Source: Octadecabacter sp. SW4
GTDB lineage: Bacteria > Pseudomonadota > Alphaproteobacteria > Rhodobacterales > Rhodobacteraceae
DNA length: 64,000 nucleotides
Assembly (NCBI RefSeq): GCF_008065155.1
Contig: NZ_CP042819.1
Span: 3,158,501-3,222,500, forward strand
Direction: 5' to 3'
In this document: positions 55,186 through 64,000 of the stretch, piece by piece
Layout: every line of letters begins with the position of its first letter
How positions within the stretch are numbered: position 1 is the first letter of the stretch
Position numbers and translations under genes: made by a program
The notes under the pieces: model-generated
Database searches by the model: none
Seen by the model: only the letters and a program-made list of their open reading frames with translations
Told to the model about the DNA's origin: nothing

Positions 55186-55698
55186 ATGTTGCGTATTTCT
55201 ATTATCCTAAGCGCCTTTGTTGCTTTGGTTTCTGCCTGTGCGCCCGTCCCGACCGTTCCACTTGCCCCCGATGGGCTGCCTTTGCCTCAAATTTACCAGA
55301 TTAGCGCTGTGGATGCGGCAGATGTGCAATTCCGCATGCTGGATGGCGTGAATTCCCTGCGGCAAGCGGCGGGTGTGCCCGCCTTGAAGATGGATGCGCG
55401 CCTGAATGCGGCCGCCGCGACCCATTCGCGCGATATGTCGGTGCAAAACCGCCCCTGGCATTTTGGTTCTGACGGATCATCGCCCTTGGATCGCATAAGT
55501 CGCGCCGGCTACACCGGCAAACTTATCGGCGAAAACATCTCGGAGACCTATGAAACCGAGCTGGAAACCCTCGCCGCGTGGATGCAGCTTCCCAGCACGC
55601 GCGACGTCATTCTTGACGCGGCAGCCATCGATTTGGGCTTTGCGTGGTATCAGGATAGCAACGGCAAAATCTGGTATACGCTGGTCCTGGGGGGCTAG
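55186..55698 (+). CDS. CAP/SCP-domain lipoprotein
   Basis: A 170-residue lipoprotein: the signal peptide ends in a lipobox (LVSAC, Cys near residue 18). The mature part is a CAP (SCP/PR-1, YkwD-like) domain with ATHSRDMSVQNRPWHFGSDG split over two elements, the IGENISE motif and a C-terminal LGFAWYQDSNGKIWYT. The usual second histidine of the W-x-x-S-x-x-H-R region is missing (LPSTRDVIL), so any metal site is altered. The ATG at 55186 follows AAGGTAA; an upstream reading has no lipobox. Function in the envelope is unknown. Confidence 0.87.
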   Translation: MLRISIILSAFVALVSACAPVPTVPLAPDGLPLPQIYQISAVDAADVQFRMLDGVNSLRQAAGVPALKMDARLNAAAATHSRDMSVQNRPWHFGSDGSSPLDRISRAGYTGKLIGENISETYETELETLAAWMQLPSTRDVILDAAAIDLGFAWYQDSNGKIWYTLVLGG

Positions 55699-55723
55699 GA
55701 CGCACCAAAGGCCGCGCATCTTA

Positions 55724-56917
55724 TTACCGGGTGAACGCCGCCGCGACCTCGACATGCGCCGACCAGCGAAACTGATCCACGACATCAATCCAGTCAATCA
55801 CGAACCCCGCATCAACCAAAACCTTGGCATCGCGGGCAAAAGTAACCGGATTGCAGGAAATCATCGCGATGCGCGGGATTGTTGACCGGGCCAGCGTGGC
55901 GGTCTGCGCCTGCGCACCGGCGCGGGGCGGGTCGATCACCGCCGCATCAAAATAGCGCAATTCATCTGGTTCAAGCGGGCGGCGAAACAGGTCGCGCGTT
56001 TCGGTTTTGACCCGCTTGAGCCCCTGCGCCCTGCGCCACCCCTGATCAAGCGCGTTCAACATGGGTGCGCTGCTTTCCACGGCTGTCACCATCGCTGTTT
56101 CGGCCAGGGGCAACGCAAATGTGCCGCAACCGGAAAACAAATCGACGATCCGGTCCGCGCCTTTGGTCGCATCAACAGCGGCGGCCAGAAGTTGCATTTC
56201 GCCTTCACGGGTGGCTTGCAGAAACGCACCGGCCGGAGGTATCACATCGGCGCGCCCGAACCGCTGCGAGGGTGCGTTGATCGTCACGACCGGTTCGTCC
56301 CCCCATGCCAGCCGGGCAAATCCGTGGCGTTGAGCAAACTCGGCCAAAGTGATCCGCAACGGACCATCCAGCGGCTTGTCAGATTCAACCCAGACATCCA
56401 GGCCCGCCTTGCTGTCGGTCACAGTCAGCGCGATCTCGGCCTTGCGCGACGCACTCAGCACCGTCAATTCCTCGAGCGCGGGAATGGCCTCACGCAGGCT
56501 GGGCAAGAGCAGCTGGCAATCTGGCACGGCAATCACCGTATCGGACGCGCGCGTATGAAATCCGACAATGGCACCATTCTTGGTGCGTTTGCCCGCGAAC
56601 TTTGCGCGGCGGCGCGCGTGCGGCGGCGAAGTGTGAATACCACGAATATCAATGTCGATACCGTGGGCAGCCAATGCACGGGTTACGATGCCAGCCTTCC
56701 AATGTGCGACAAACGGGTCAGCTGCATGCTGCATCGCGCAACCACCGCAGGTTTTGAAATGCCGACAGGGTGGCGCAACGCGATCAGATGACGGCGTCAG
56801 AATTTGCACGCTGCCATCATCTCGCAGTCCTAATTCCTCGCCGGGCAGCGTGCGCGGAACGAACTGCCCATCCGCAGTGCGGCCAAGCCCCTGATGGGTT
56901 AGTGATTCAATCAACAT
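55724..56917 (-). CDS. RumA/TrmA-family 23S rRNA (uracil-5-)-methyltransferase
   Basis: A class I SAM-dependent m5U methyltransferase with an Fe-S cluster. Cys51, Cys57, Cys60 and Cys134 form the CX5CX2C...C site of RumA-type enzymes. Motif I is VDLFSGCGTFALPLAE and the catalytic nucleophile is the Cys in MISCNPVTFARD. The 397-residue size is normal, with a short N-terminal TRAM-like piece. The ATG at 56917 lies 3 bp after the ABC exporter stop. Whether it modifies rRNA (RlmC/RlmD) or tRNA is inferred from similarity. Confidence 0.91.
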   Translation of the reverse strand: MLIESLTHQGLGRTADGQFVPRTLPGEELGLRDDGSVQILTPSSDRVAPPCRHFKTCGGCAMQHAADPFVAHWKAGIVTRALAAHGIDIDIRGIHTSPPHARRRAKFAGKRTKNGAIVGFHTRASDTVIAVPDCQLLLPSLREAIPALEELTVLSASRKAEIALTVTDSKAGLDVWVESDKPLDGPLRITLAEFAQRHGFARLAWGDEPVVTINAPSQRFGRADVIPPAGAFLQATREGEMQLLAAAVDATKGADRIVDLFSGCGTFALPLAETAMVTAVESSAPMLNALDQGWRRAQGLKRVKTETRDLFRRPLEPDELRYFDAAVIDPPRAGAQAQTATLARSTIPRIAMISCNPVTFARDAKVLVDAGFVIDWIDVVDQFRWSAHVEVAAAFTR

Positions 56918-56919
56918 AT

Positions 56920-58767
56920 CTATTCCGCCGCGTCCCTGGTGCGGATAAAGCCGCCCGATTGTCTGTTCCAATACCGCGCATAAAGTCCGCCCAGCGCCAA
57001 AAGTTCGTCGTGCCTGCCTTCTTCGGCTATACGGCCGTTGTCCAGCACAATGATGCGATCCATCCGCGCAATCGTGGACAGGCGGTGGGCGATCGCCACA
57101 ACGGTCTTGCCCTCCATCACAATTTCCAGCGCGGTCTGAATGCTCGCCTCGACCTCGCTGTCCAGAGCGCTGGTCGCCTCATCAAGCACAAGGATGGGCG
57201 CGTCTTTCAAAATTGCACGGGCCAGGGCGATGCGCTGGCGTTGCCCGCCTGACAATTTCACGCCGCGCTCCCCCAGATAGGCGTCATAGCCAGTGCGGCC
57301 TTTGTGATCCTTGAGATCAAGAATAAAGTCATGCGCTTCGGCCCGTTTCGCGGCGTCCACGACCGCGTCAAAGCTGGCATCAGGGCGGCCATACAAGATA
57401 TTGTCGCGCGCCGAGCGATTGAACATCGCGGTTTCCTGCGTGACCATCCCGATCTGCTGGCGCAGGCTGTTCTGCGTAACTGCGCGTAGGTCTTGACCAT
57501 CGATCGTGACGGCACCCTCCTCCGCATCGTAAAGCCGCAACAGCAGCGCCACGAGGGTCGACTTGCCCGCACCCGATGCGCCGACGATCCCCAGCTTTTC
57601 ACCCGCGCCGATCCGCAAGTGAACATCCCTGATACCGCCTGTCGCTTCGCCGTAAGCAAAGGAAACGTGATCGAACAATACCTCGGCACGAGGCACCTTG
57701 AGGATGGTCGCGTCGCTTTCATCCACAAGATCGTGCGGCGGCGTGAGGGTGCGCATTCCGTCTTCGACCTCACCGATGTTGGAATAGATCGCCATGAGGG
57801 TAAAACTGACCCACCCCGTCATCTGGCTGATCCGGATCGCGACAGCGCCCGCAGCGGCAATATCCCCAGCCGTCGAAATACCGACGCGCCACAACATCAC
57901 CGCACCGATGATCAGGATCACCGGCAAAACCCCCGCCACCGTCATCAGCGCAAAACGGAACCCCGTGGATAATTGCCCGAACGACAGCGCCCTGCCCCGC
58001 AACTGTGCCATCGCATCCAGCGCCGAGCGATCTTCGTGATCAATATGGCCGAACAGTTTTACAGTTTTGATGTTCGTGACAGTATCAACGACCTGTCCAG
58101 TCACCATCGCCCGCGCCGATGCGCGCGCTGCGGACCGGACGCGAATACGTGGCATGAACCAGCGGATCATCGCAAAATAGAGACCCAGCCAAAGCACCAG
58201 CGCAACCGCGATCCGCCAGTCCATCGCCAACAACAAGATGACCGACCCGACAAGCGAGGCAAGCGCGAAAAATACCACATTGATGATTTCCGCGGTCACT
58301 TCGGTGACGGCCCGCGCGGTTTGCATTTGCTTTTGTGCAATGCGCCCTGCGAAATCATTGTCAAAGAACGAAACAGAGTGCCCAAGGCTCCAGCGATGCA
58401 GGCGGCTTTGAACAAGCGGATAAATGTTGGGCGGGACGACAATTCCGTTGAACGCGGCACTTACGCCGAACACAAGCGGGCGCAGGATGACAAAAAAGCC
58501 CGCGAACCCCAGCAACAGGGTCGCGTTGTCCGCAAAGTAGGTTTGCATGCCTGCCTCGGTCGCACTGTCAATCACAAGACCCAGCAGATAGGCGGTGACC
58601 ACTTCAAGCGTCCCAGCCAGCGCCGACACAAAAGCGGCCACGCCCAGCGCAGGCCACGCCCCCGCCAGACACCAACGGAAAAAGGCGGCCAATTCGCGCG
58701 GCGGCGGCCCGTCTGCGGGGCGAAACCCGTCGATCATCCCGCCCAGCCAATGCAACACACGCGTCAT
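56920..58767 (-). CDS. ABC exporter half-transporter (second of a pair)
   Basis: The 615-residue product has an N-terminal ABC type-1 transmembrane domain (about 40-325, six helices; SFFDNDFAGRIAQKQMQTARAV split) and a C-terminal ATPase with Walker A GASGAGKST, LSGGQRQRIALARAIL, LVLDEATSALD and IAHRLST. All catalytic motifs are intact. The start overlaps the stop of the other half-transporter as ATGA. The two likely form a heterodimer, as such pairs usually do. Substrate unknown; lipids, drugs and peptides are typical for this group. Confidence 0.93.
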   Translation of the reverse strand: MTRVLHWLGGMIDGFRPADGPPPRELAAFFRWCLAGAWPALGVAAFVSALAGTLEVVTAYLLGLVIDSATEAGMQTYFADNATLLLGFAGFFVILRPLVFGVSAAFNGIVVPPNIYPLVQSRLHRWSLGHSVSFFDNDFAGRIAQKQMQTARAVTEVTAEIINVVFFALASLVGSVILLLAMDWRIAVALVLWLGLYFAMIRWFMPRIRVRSAARASARAMVTGQVVDTVTNIKTVKLFGHIDHEDRSALDAMAQLRGRALSFGQLSTGFRFALMTVAGVLPVILIIGAVMLWRVGISTAGDIAAAGAVAIRISQMTGWVSFTLMAIYSNIGEVEDGMRTLTPPHDLVDESDATILKVPRAEVLFDHVSFAYGEATGGIRDVHLRIGAGEKLGIVGASGAGKSTLVALLLRLYDAEEGAVTIDGQDLRAVTQNSLRQQIGMVTQETAMFNRSARDNILYGRPDASFDAVVDAAKRAEAHDFILDLKDHKGRTGYDAYLGERGVKLSGGQRQRIALARAILKDAPILVLDEATSALDSEVEASIQTALEIVMEGKTVVAIAHRLSTIARMDRIIVLDNGRIAEEGRHDELLALGGLYARYWNRQSGGFIRTRDAAE

Positions 58768-60656
58768 TGCGCCGCCTCGATATCCGCGCCGATAAACCCG
58801 CCCGATTGCCTTTCCCAGAACCCGGCATAAAGCCCGCCATTGGCCCGCAGGCTGTCATGTGTCCCGTCTTCAACGATCTGGCCGTTATCCATCACGATGA
58901 TCCGGTCCATGCGCGCAATTGTGGACAGACGGTGGGCAATCGCGATCACGGTCTTGCCTTCCATCATGCCATACAGTGTCGTCTGAATCGCCGCCTCGAC
59001 TTCGCTGTCCAGCGCGCTCGTCGCCTCGTCCAGCAGCAAGATCGGCGCGTTTTTCAAGATCACACGGGCCAGTGCGATCCGCTGGCGCTGTCCACCAGAC
59101 AGCTTGACGCCACGCTCCCCGACTTGCGCGCTGTACCCTTTGCGCCCCGCGCCGTCTTCAAGGCCAAGAATGAAATCATGTGCTTCGGCCTTTTTGGCGG
59201 CGGCAATCATCTCTGCCTCGCTCGCGCCGGGCGCGCCGTAAAGGATATTGTCGCGCACCGATCTGTGCAGCAACGCCGAATCTTGCTGCACCATGCCAAT
59301 GGCACTGCGCAGGCTGTCTTGGGTCACATCTGCAATGTCGTGACCGTCAACCAGAATGCGACCGCCCTCGGCGTCATAAAACCGTAAAAGCAGCTTTACG
59401 AGGGTCGATTTCCCGGCGCCGGACCGCCCGATCAGACCAACCTTTTCACCAGCCGCGATTGTCAGGTGAATGTTCTGTAGACCGCCACTGTCCTTGCCAT
59501 AGTGATGGCTTAATCCATCAATCACGATCTCGCCTTTGGACACGGCCAGTTCCTGCGCACCGGGGCGATCAATCAGGGTAATCGGCTGGGCAATGGTCTC
59601 CATTCCTTCCTGAATGATACCAAGATTCTGGAACAGGTTGGTCACCGCCCACATGATCCAGCCCGTCATCGCGTTCAAACGCAGCGTCAAGGCGGCGGCG
59701 GCGGCAATAATACCCACCGTTGCCGAACCAACCGACCACAGCCAAATCGCCCAGCCGACGACCGCGACAATCAGAAACCCATTCAGCACCACCAGCGCGA
59801 GATCCATGATCGAATAGAGACGCATTTCACGTTGCAAGGTGCGGCGCGTGTTTTCTATGGCATCGCGCGCGTATTCGACCTCACGATCATGATGCGCGAA
59901 CATCTTGACCGAATGGATGTTGGTATAGCTGTCCACGACGCGGCCCGTGACTTCGGAGCGCGCATCGCTTGATGCTTTGGCGGCGGGGGCCACGCGGCGC
60001 ACCGTCCAGCGCATCAACAGCATATATAGACCGAACCAGACCAGAAGCGGCAGCATCAACCGCAGGTCTGCATCGGCCAGCAACACCGCGGCACCAACCA
60101 GATAGGCCAGCGCAAAGGTGACCGCATCAAAGGTCTGAAACGCCACTTCGCCCGCAGCAGGGGGCGTTTGCATGATGCGGTTGGCAATCCGACCGGCAAA
60201 GTCATCCTCAAACCAGCCAACAGACTGCCGCAAGACATGCCGATGCGCACGCCAGCGCACAATCGTGCCAAAGTTCGGAATGATACTGTTGTTCAACAGA
60301 CCCACATCAAGCATCTGAAACAACGGACGCAAGACCAGAATGAATAGCGCAACAACAAGCAGTTCAAACCCGTGCAGCGCCCACACAGCAGCTGGTTCGA
60401 CCTGCCCCATCAGATCAACCAGACGCCCCATGTAGAAAATCAGCCAGACCTCGACCGCTGCTACGACCACCGACATAAGCCCGGCAGCCCAAAACACCCG
60501 TTTGAACGGACGCGCATAGCCCATCAGGAACGGCCAAAGGCGCGTCGGGGGCGTGTCGAGTTCCTTGTAGGGTTCATAGGGATCGACGAGTCGTTCGAAA
60601 AATCGAAACACGGGGGGCAGACCTTGTTCAGGGTTATCATCGGGATATAGCCCCAA
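58764..60656 (-). CDS. ABC exporter half-transporter (first of a pair)
   Basis: The 630-residue product has the same layout as its partner (about 40 percent alike by eye in the ATPase part): six membrane helices (about 50-345), VGWFEDDFAGRIANRIMQ and an ATPase with GRSGAGKST, LSGGQRQRIALARVIL, LLLDEATSALD and IAHRLST. The start is probably TTG at 60656 since no ATG is near; the first 45 residues are cytoplasmic. Both ATP sites of the pair look complete, unlike exporters with one dead site. It follows cca by 23 bp. Confidence 0.92.
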   Translation of the reverse strand: MGLYPDDNPEQGLPPVFRFFERLVDPYEPYKELDTPPTRLWPFLMGYARPFKRVFWAAGLMSVVVAAVEVWLIFYMGRLVDLMGQVEPAAVWALHGFELLVVALFILVLRPLFQMLDVGLLNNSIIPNFGTIVRWRAHRHVLRQSVGWFEDDFAGRIANRIMQTPPAAGEVAFQTFDAVTFALAYLVGAAVLLADADLRLMLPLLVWFGLYMLLMRWTVRRVAPAAKASSDARSEVTGRVVDSYTNIHSVKMFAHHDREVEYARDAIENTRRTLQREMRLYSIMDLALVVLNGFLIVAVVGWAIWLWSVGSATVGIIAAAAALTLRLNAMTGWIMWAVTNLFQNLGIIQEGMETIAQPITLIDRPGAQELAVSKGEIVIDGLSHHYGKDSGGLQNIHLTIAAGEKVGLIGRSGAGKSTLVKLLLRFYDAEGGRILVDGHDIADVTQDSLRSAIGMVQQDSALLHRSVRDNILYGAPGASEAEMIAAAKKAEAHDFILGLEDGAGRKGYSAQVGERGVKLSGGQRQRIALARVILKNAPILLLDEATSALDSEVEAAIQTTLYGMMEGKTVIAIAHRLSTIARMDRIIVMDNGQIVEDGTHDSLRANGGLYAGFWERQSGGFIGADIEAAQ

Positions 60657-60679
60657 TCTACCCCAAGCAAAACCCGCAG

Positions 60680-61831
60680 CTATCTACCAAGCAATGTGTC
60701 GCGAGTCAGCGTGAAGCCCGAGGCGATCCAGCGCTCCTCGGCATCTTTTACCGCTTTGCCCAACGCGGCGCCTTGCAAGTCAGGCATGAAATCGCGGGCT
60801 GAGACGGGCAAGACCTGTTCCGCACCAAATCTGGCGTGAGCGACCAGATTTGGGTCCAGTTCCAGACCACCCATCGCGGCGCGCAGCGCCAGAACGTCAA
60901 GCGCCTGCCCGCCATGCCGATAGCCCAGCACCTCGGCAGGCAATCCATTCCCAAGCCCGTCACGCAACACCGCTAGATCGGCAGCTTCACGCTTTGACAG
61001 ACGCAACCGCATTGCAACGTCTTCGCCGCCAATCAGGGCCAGACGACGGATAGGATCGGGTGCAAGACCTACCTGCCCTTCGATATGCACAAGAACGGCC
61101 AGCGATGCCGCGTTCGCCCCTGGCAACACACGCATCAGCACACCGGCGGTTTCCATCGCGGCAACAGCGGGCGCGGGATCAGGGGCACCAAGCAGTTTTC
61201 GAATCTCGCTTCCGACACGTTCGCGCGACAGTTGGCCAAGACCATCGCCATTGGCGGCACATGCAGCCAATCCGTCGGCATCCAGCCCGCCATTGGGGTC
61301 GCCATACCACGCGTGAAATCGGAAAAACCGCAGAATACGCAGATAATCCTCTTTGATCCGCGCCTCGGGATCATCGATGAATCGGACGTGGCGCGCTTTC
61401 AGATCAACCAGACCGCCCAACGGATCAGCAACGACACCGTCAGGATCAGCATAGAGTGCGTTCATCGTAAAATCGCGACGATGCGCGTCATCGGTGATGT
61501 TATCGGCAAAGGCCACCGTGGCGCGCCGCCCGTCCGTGTCGATATCCTTGCGGAAGGTCGTGACCTCAAAAGGGGTATTTCCCGCAACAATAGTGACTGT
61601 TCCATGCGCAATTCCAGTTGGAATGGCACGCAATCCGGCGGCACCTGCAAGGCGCATCACATCTTCGGGCAAGGCATCGGTGGACAGATCCAGATCCGCA
61701 ACCGGCGCGCCCAAAAGCGCGTTGCGCACACAGCCGCCAACATACCACGCTTGATACCCCGCATCCGTCAGCACCCCGCAAACTGTGCGGGCAGCATCGC
61801 TGTTCAGCCAATCAGCAGTAATTCGGGTCAT
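60680..61831 (-). CDS. cca: CCA-adding tRNA nucleotidyltransferase
   Basis: Adds or repairs the CCA end of tRNAs. The 383-residue product is a class II nucleotidyltransferase with GGCVRNALLG, the catalytic DLDLST carboxylates, RRDFTMNAL and RILRFFRFHAWYG. No HD domain is visible, as in many alphaproteobacteria. The ATG at 61831 overlaps the Nudix stop as ATGA, so the longer frame is wrong. Since the tRNA-Leu here encodes CCA, the enzyme may serve mostly for repair. Confidence 0.95.
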   Translation of the reverse strand: MTRITADWLNSDAARTVCGVLTDAGYQAWYVGGCVRNALLGAPVADLDLSTDALPEDVMRLAGAAGLRAIPTGIAHGTVTIVAGNTPFEVTTFRKDIDTDGRRATVAFADNITDDAHRRDFTMNALYADPDGVVADPLGGLVDLKARHVRFIDDPEARIKEDYLRILRFFRFHAWYGDPNGGLDADGLAACAANGDGLGQLSRERVGSEIRKLLGAPDPAPAVAAMETAGVLMRVLPGANAASLAVLVHIEGQVGLAPDPIRRLALIGGEDVAMRLRLSKREAADLAVLRDGLGNGLPAEVLGYRHGGQALDVLALRAAMGGLELDPNLVAHARFGAEQVLPVSARDFMPDLQGAALGKAVKDAEERWIASGFTLTRDTLLGR

Positions 61832-62436
61832 TGGGCCATCCGATCTGCCAGAGAGCGCAGCATCCGCGCGGTTGCCCCCCAAATGTAATAGGGACCAAAG
61901 GGAACAACAAAGAAATGCCTCCGTCGCCCCTGCCATATCCGCGATTCAATGCGGTAGTTCGCTGGGTCGGCTAGATGATCCAGCGGGACGCGGAACACCT
62001 CGCTGACTTCGCCTGCCTCGGCAATCGTATCGAAATCCTCAGTTATCCAACCCACGAAAGGTGTCACTTTGAAGCCCGTCACTGTCTCGTGTGGTGGCAA
62101 TTCACCCAAGATATCGGCGATTCCGTGCGGCAGACCGATTTCCTCGGCAGATTCGCGCAGCGCCGCGTCAACCAGCGTTGCATCGCCTGCGTCCTGTTTG
62201 CCGCCGGGAAAAGCGATTTGGCCGGGATGGTGACGTAACTGCGAAGATCGCATCGTCAGCAGCACCTCGGCGCGGCCCGATGTCAACGTAATGGGGATCA
62301 GGACAGCAGCGGGTCGCAAAACCCGGCCCACAGGCAATTTGATATCAGGGTTGAGATCGAAATCAGATGTAGCGGCCCCGCTCGACGACAGGGCCGCACC
62401 AATGGTTTGGATCAGATCAGGACGCGTCACTTGCAT
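61828..62436 (-). CDS. Nudix hydrolase, CoA pyrophosphatase type
   Basis: A 202-residue Nudix enzyme of the NudL/COG0494 CoA-type: LTMRSSQLRHHPGQIAFPGG and the Nudix box GGKQDAGDATLVDAALRESA followed by EEIGL are typical for enzymes that cut CoA or acyl-CoA to phosphopantetheine and adenosine bisphosphate. The start at 62436 (MQVTRP) lies inside the 3' end of hslO (20-bp overlap) behind GAGG. The neighbours cca and hslO give no hint of substrate. Confidence 0.9.
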   Translation of the reverse strand: MQVTRPDLIQTIGAALSSSGAATSDFDLNPDIKLPVGRVLRPAAVLIPITLTSGRAEVLLTMRSSQLRHHPGQIAFPGGKQDAGDATLVDAALRESAEEIGLPHGIADILGELPPHETVTGFKVTPFVGWITEDFDTIAEAGEVSEVFRVPLDHLADPANYRIESRIWQGRRRHFFVVPFGPYYIWGATARMLRSLADRMAQ

Positions 62437-63418
62437 TGCGCTTGGCCTCGAACCCAAGGGTGTCGGGTTCAAATTCGTAATGTGCACCGCAAAACTGGCA
62501 ATCGGCGGTGACGATCCCTTCGTCGGTCGTCATATGGCCGATATCCTTGGCGGAATAGATCGACAGGCTTTGGCGCACTTTTTCATCAGAGCACGAACAG
62601 CCAAACTGTACCGGCTGCGGGTCGAACACGCGCGGACCTTCCTCATGGAACAGACGCACCAGAAGCTCTGTGGGTTGAACGGTTGGGCCGATCAGCTCGA
62701 GTGCGTCGACCGTATCCAAAAGCAAATTGGCGCGTGACCAGTTTTCGCCCTCGTCCGAGTCAAGAATATCCGCCGCATCAAGCAACCCCTGATCGCCTGA
62801 CGCGCCGTCGCTTGCGACAAATGGCGATGCCTTGGGCATATGCTGCAACATCACGCCACCCGCGCGCCAGCTTTCGTTCTGGCCCGCCATTCGCGAACGT
62901 CCAAACGTGAGGGAGAACCGTGTCGGGAGTTGTTCGGATTGGGCAAAATAGGTCTCTGCACAGGCCGAAAGTGACCCGCCAGCAATCGGCGTGATCCCCT
63001 GATAGGGGGTCATGTCTGGCCCTTGGTCGATCAGCACGGCAAAGTAACCCTTGCCGATCTGGCTGAATGGGTCGGCACTGTGATCCAACCGTTCTGCATC
63101 ATAGCTTGCGTAGGCGCGGATCTGCGCTGGTTCGCCGTCTGCCTTTGGCGCATAGTAATCGGTCGCGATAATGCGCGCAGCACCTTCGCCGCGAACCTGC
63201 AGCGACAGCTTCCAGCGTAGCTTGATCGACTGACCGATCAGCGCCGTCAAAAGCGACATTTCGGCCACCAGCGCCTCGATCGACGGGGGATAGTCGTGCT
63301 GGCTCAGGACCTGATCCAGAACACCGTCAAGGCGGGCAACGCGCCCGCGGATGTCCGAAGCATCAAGCTGAAAAGGCAGGACAGTATCGTCCCAGGCGAT
63401 TTGAGAGCCGAGGGTCAT
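62417..63418 (-). CDS. hslO: Redox-regulated chaperone Hsp33
   Basis: Hsp33 is a holdase chaperone switched on by oxidative stress. The 333-residue product has the N-terminal folding domain and the C-terminal redox switch with four cysteines in CSC-x31-CQFC spacing (FGCSCSDEKV and DCQFCGAHYEF), which bind zinc when reduced. It is a little longer than the E. coli protein (292). It heads the hslO-nudix-cca-exporter run and is divergent from a Nudix gene 72 bp away. Confidence 0.95.
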   Translation of the reverse strand: MTLGSQIAWDDTVLPFQLDASDIRGRVARLDGVLDQVLSQHDYPPSIEALVAEMSLLTALIGQSIKLRWKLSLQVRGEGAARIIATDYYAPKADGEPAQIRAYASYDAERLDHSADPFSQIGKGYFAVLIDQGPDMTPYQGITPIAGGSLSACAETYFAQSEQLPTRFSLTFGRSRMAGQNESWRAGGVMLQHMPKASPFVASDGASGDQGLLDAADILDSDEGENWSRANLLLDTVDALELIGPTVQPTELLVRLFHEEGPRVFDPQPVQFGCSCSDEKVRQSLSIYSAKDIGHMTTDEGIVTADCQFCGAHYEFEPDTLGFEAKRNASDAS

Positions 63419-63490
63419 GGGGTTTCCTTAGAGGTCGGAGATTGGCATACCGCGTCCATATAGGTGCGGCAAGCAAAGGTCCAAGGGGTT

Positions 63491-63948
63491 ATGATCAGGC
63501 GATACGGGGAACCCGTGGTATCAAGGCAACGCTATATTCATCGCGCGGGTGCTTATGCGGTGCTGCCGCGTGACGGCAAGCTGCTGGTGACACTGCAAAC
63601 CCATCCGCGCGTCGAAGTGCAGCTGCCCGGCGGTGGAGTTGACCCAGGCGAAAGCACCTTGCGCGCCCTGCACCGCGAAGTATTCGAGGAAACCGGCTGG
63701 CATATCGCCACGCCACGCCGCTTGGGGGCGTTTCGCCGTTTTGTCTATATGCCCGAATATGACATGTGGGCGGAAAAGCTGTGCCATATCTACACAGCGC
63801 GCCCCATACGCCCGCATGGCCCCCGCGAGAGGATGGGCACACAGCATTATGGCTCACTCCCGATGCGGCATTCGAAACACTCGGAAACCCGGGCGATGCG
63901 GATTTTGTCGCAAGCCTCTTTGGCGTCCTGCGGCCTCGCTTGCCCTGA
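63491..63948 (+). pseudogene. Nudix hydrolase gene with apparent one-base frameshift
   Basis: The frame from ATG 63491 (AAGGGG site nearby) gives a Nudix protein with LPGGGVDPGESTLRALHREV followed by FEETG, a complete Nudix box. After HGP at the C-run 63820-63824 this frame loses family likeness and stays open to the window end. Adding one C to the run would continue as PREDGHTALWLTPDAAFETL and stop at the TGA 63946-63948, giving a product of about 152 residues, normal for the family. So the gene is either truncated by a real one-base loss or by a sequencing error. After it, ATG codons at 63983 and 63986 may start a gene cut by the window edge. Confidence 0.75.
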
Positions 63949-64000
63949 CGCAGATAACCCGATATTGCCGCGCGCAACACGCATGATGGAGACTGACCCA

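Noticed and set aside
56920-60656. Heterodimeric exporter with one dead ATP site
   Set aside because: Both half-transporters have intact Walker A, signature, Walker B and H-loop motifs, so there is no sign of asymmetry.
1-64000. CRISPR arrays, insertion sequences, integrases, attachment sites or toxin-antitoxin pairs
   Set aside because: No regularly spaced repeats, no transposase or integrase frames and no terminal repeats were seen anywhere in the window.

Overview
The window reads as chromosomal core sequence of an alphaproteobacterium, most likely a marine Rhodobacterales (Roseobacter-group) species. It is GC-rich (visually about 60 percent, not computed) and densely packed with short overlaps. 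It carries an NDUFA9-like complex I neighbour protein, the kdsD-lptC-lptA-lptB-hpf-ptsN order without rpoN, a dnaK-dnaJ pair behind an RpoH-type promoter and a rimP-nusA-ylxR-infB operon. I see no insertion sequence, prophage, CRISPR array or plasmid gene, and no clear composition break. The genus call is an inference from gene order and protein style.

Layout. 1-7.0 kb (minus): glutamate synthase operon gltD - two secreted paralogues - gltB (gltB runs off the left edge). 7.0-8.8 kb (minus): uppP and an NDUFA9-like reductase. 9.0-13.9 kb (plus): tRNA-Leu(CAG), RNase D, then kdsD-lptC-lptA-lptB (Kdo synthesis and LPS export), hpf and ptsN. 13.9-23.1 kb (minus): a surface-glycan block with a two-domain sulfotransferase-like protein, four glycosyltransferases, galU, kdsB and cysQ. 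23.2-24.7 kb (plus): an ABC-2 permease without an ATPase gene and an SH3-domain secreted protein. 24.9-28.9 kb (plus): dnaK, dnaJ, radC. 28.9-34.4 kb (minus): secA, a membrane-anchored beta-rich protein and a PstS-OmpA chimera. 34.5-37.2 kb (plus): ppiC, argJ, mutT and a 40-codon gene. 37.3-42.6 kb (minus): infB, ylxR, nusA, rimP behind a leader hairpin. 43.0-49.5 kb (minus): a peptide-type ABC transporter with fused ATPases, preceded by proline iminopeptidase. 49.5-56.9 kb: ubiG, marR, nitrilase, grxC, comF, a methyltransferase-like gene, hemH, a 60-residue secreted peptide, a CAP-domain lipoprotein and an rRNA methyltransferase. 56.9-63.4 kb (minus): paired ABC exporters, CCA-adding enzyme, CoA-type Nudix hydrolase and Hsp33. 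63.5 kb to the end (plus): a Nudix gene broken by an apparent one-base loss.

How the genes work together. The clearest theme is the cell envelope. KdsD and KdsB make CMP-Kdo, LptA/B/C move LPS, GalU supplies UDP-glucose, four glycosyltransferases and a sulfotransferase-like protein could build and sulfate a glycan, CysQ would remove the PAP by-product of sulfation, and the ABC-2 permease could be an exporter part. Other themes are protein quality control and export (DnaK/J, SecA, parvulin, Hsp33) and translation (RimP, NusA, IF-2, YlxR, HPF).

The least-described elements are the secreted paralogue pair inside the glutamate synthase operon, the sulfated-glycan candidate locus, the PstS-OmpA protein with its partner, three very small genes, the leader hairpin of the rimP operon, and a methyltransferase homologue that seems to lack its SAM-binding motif.
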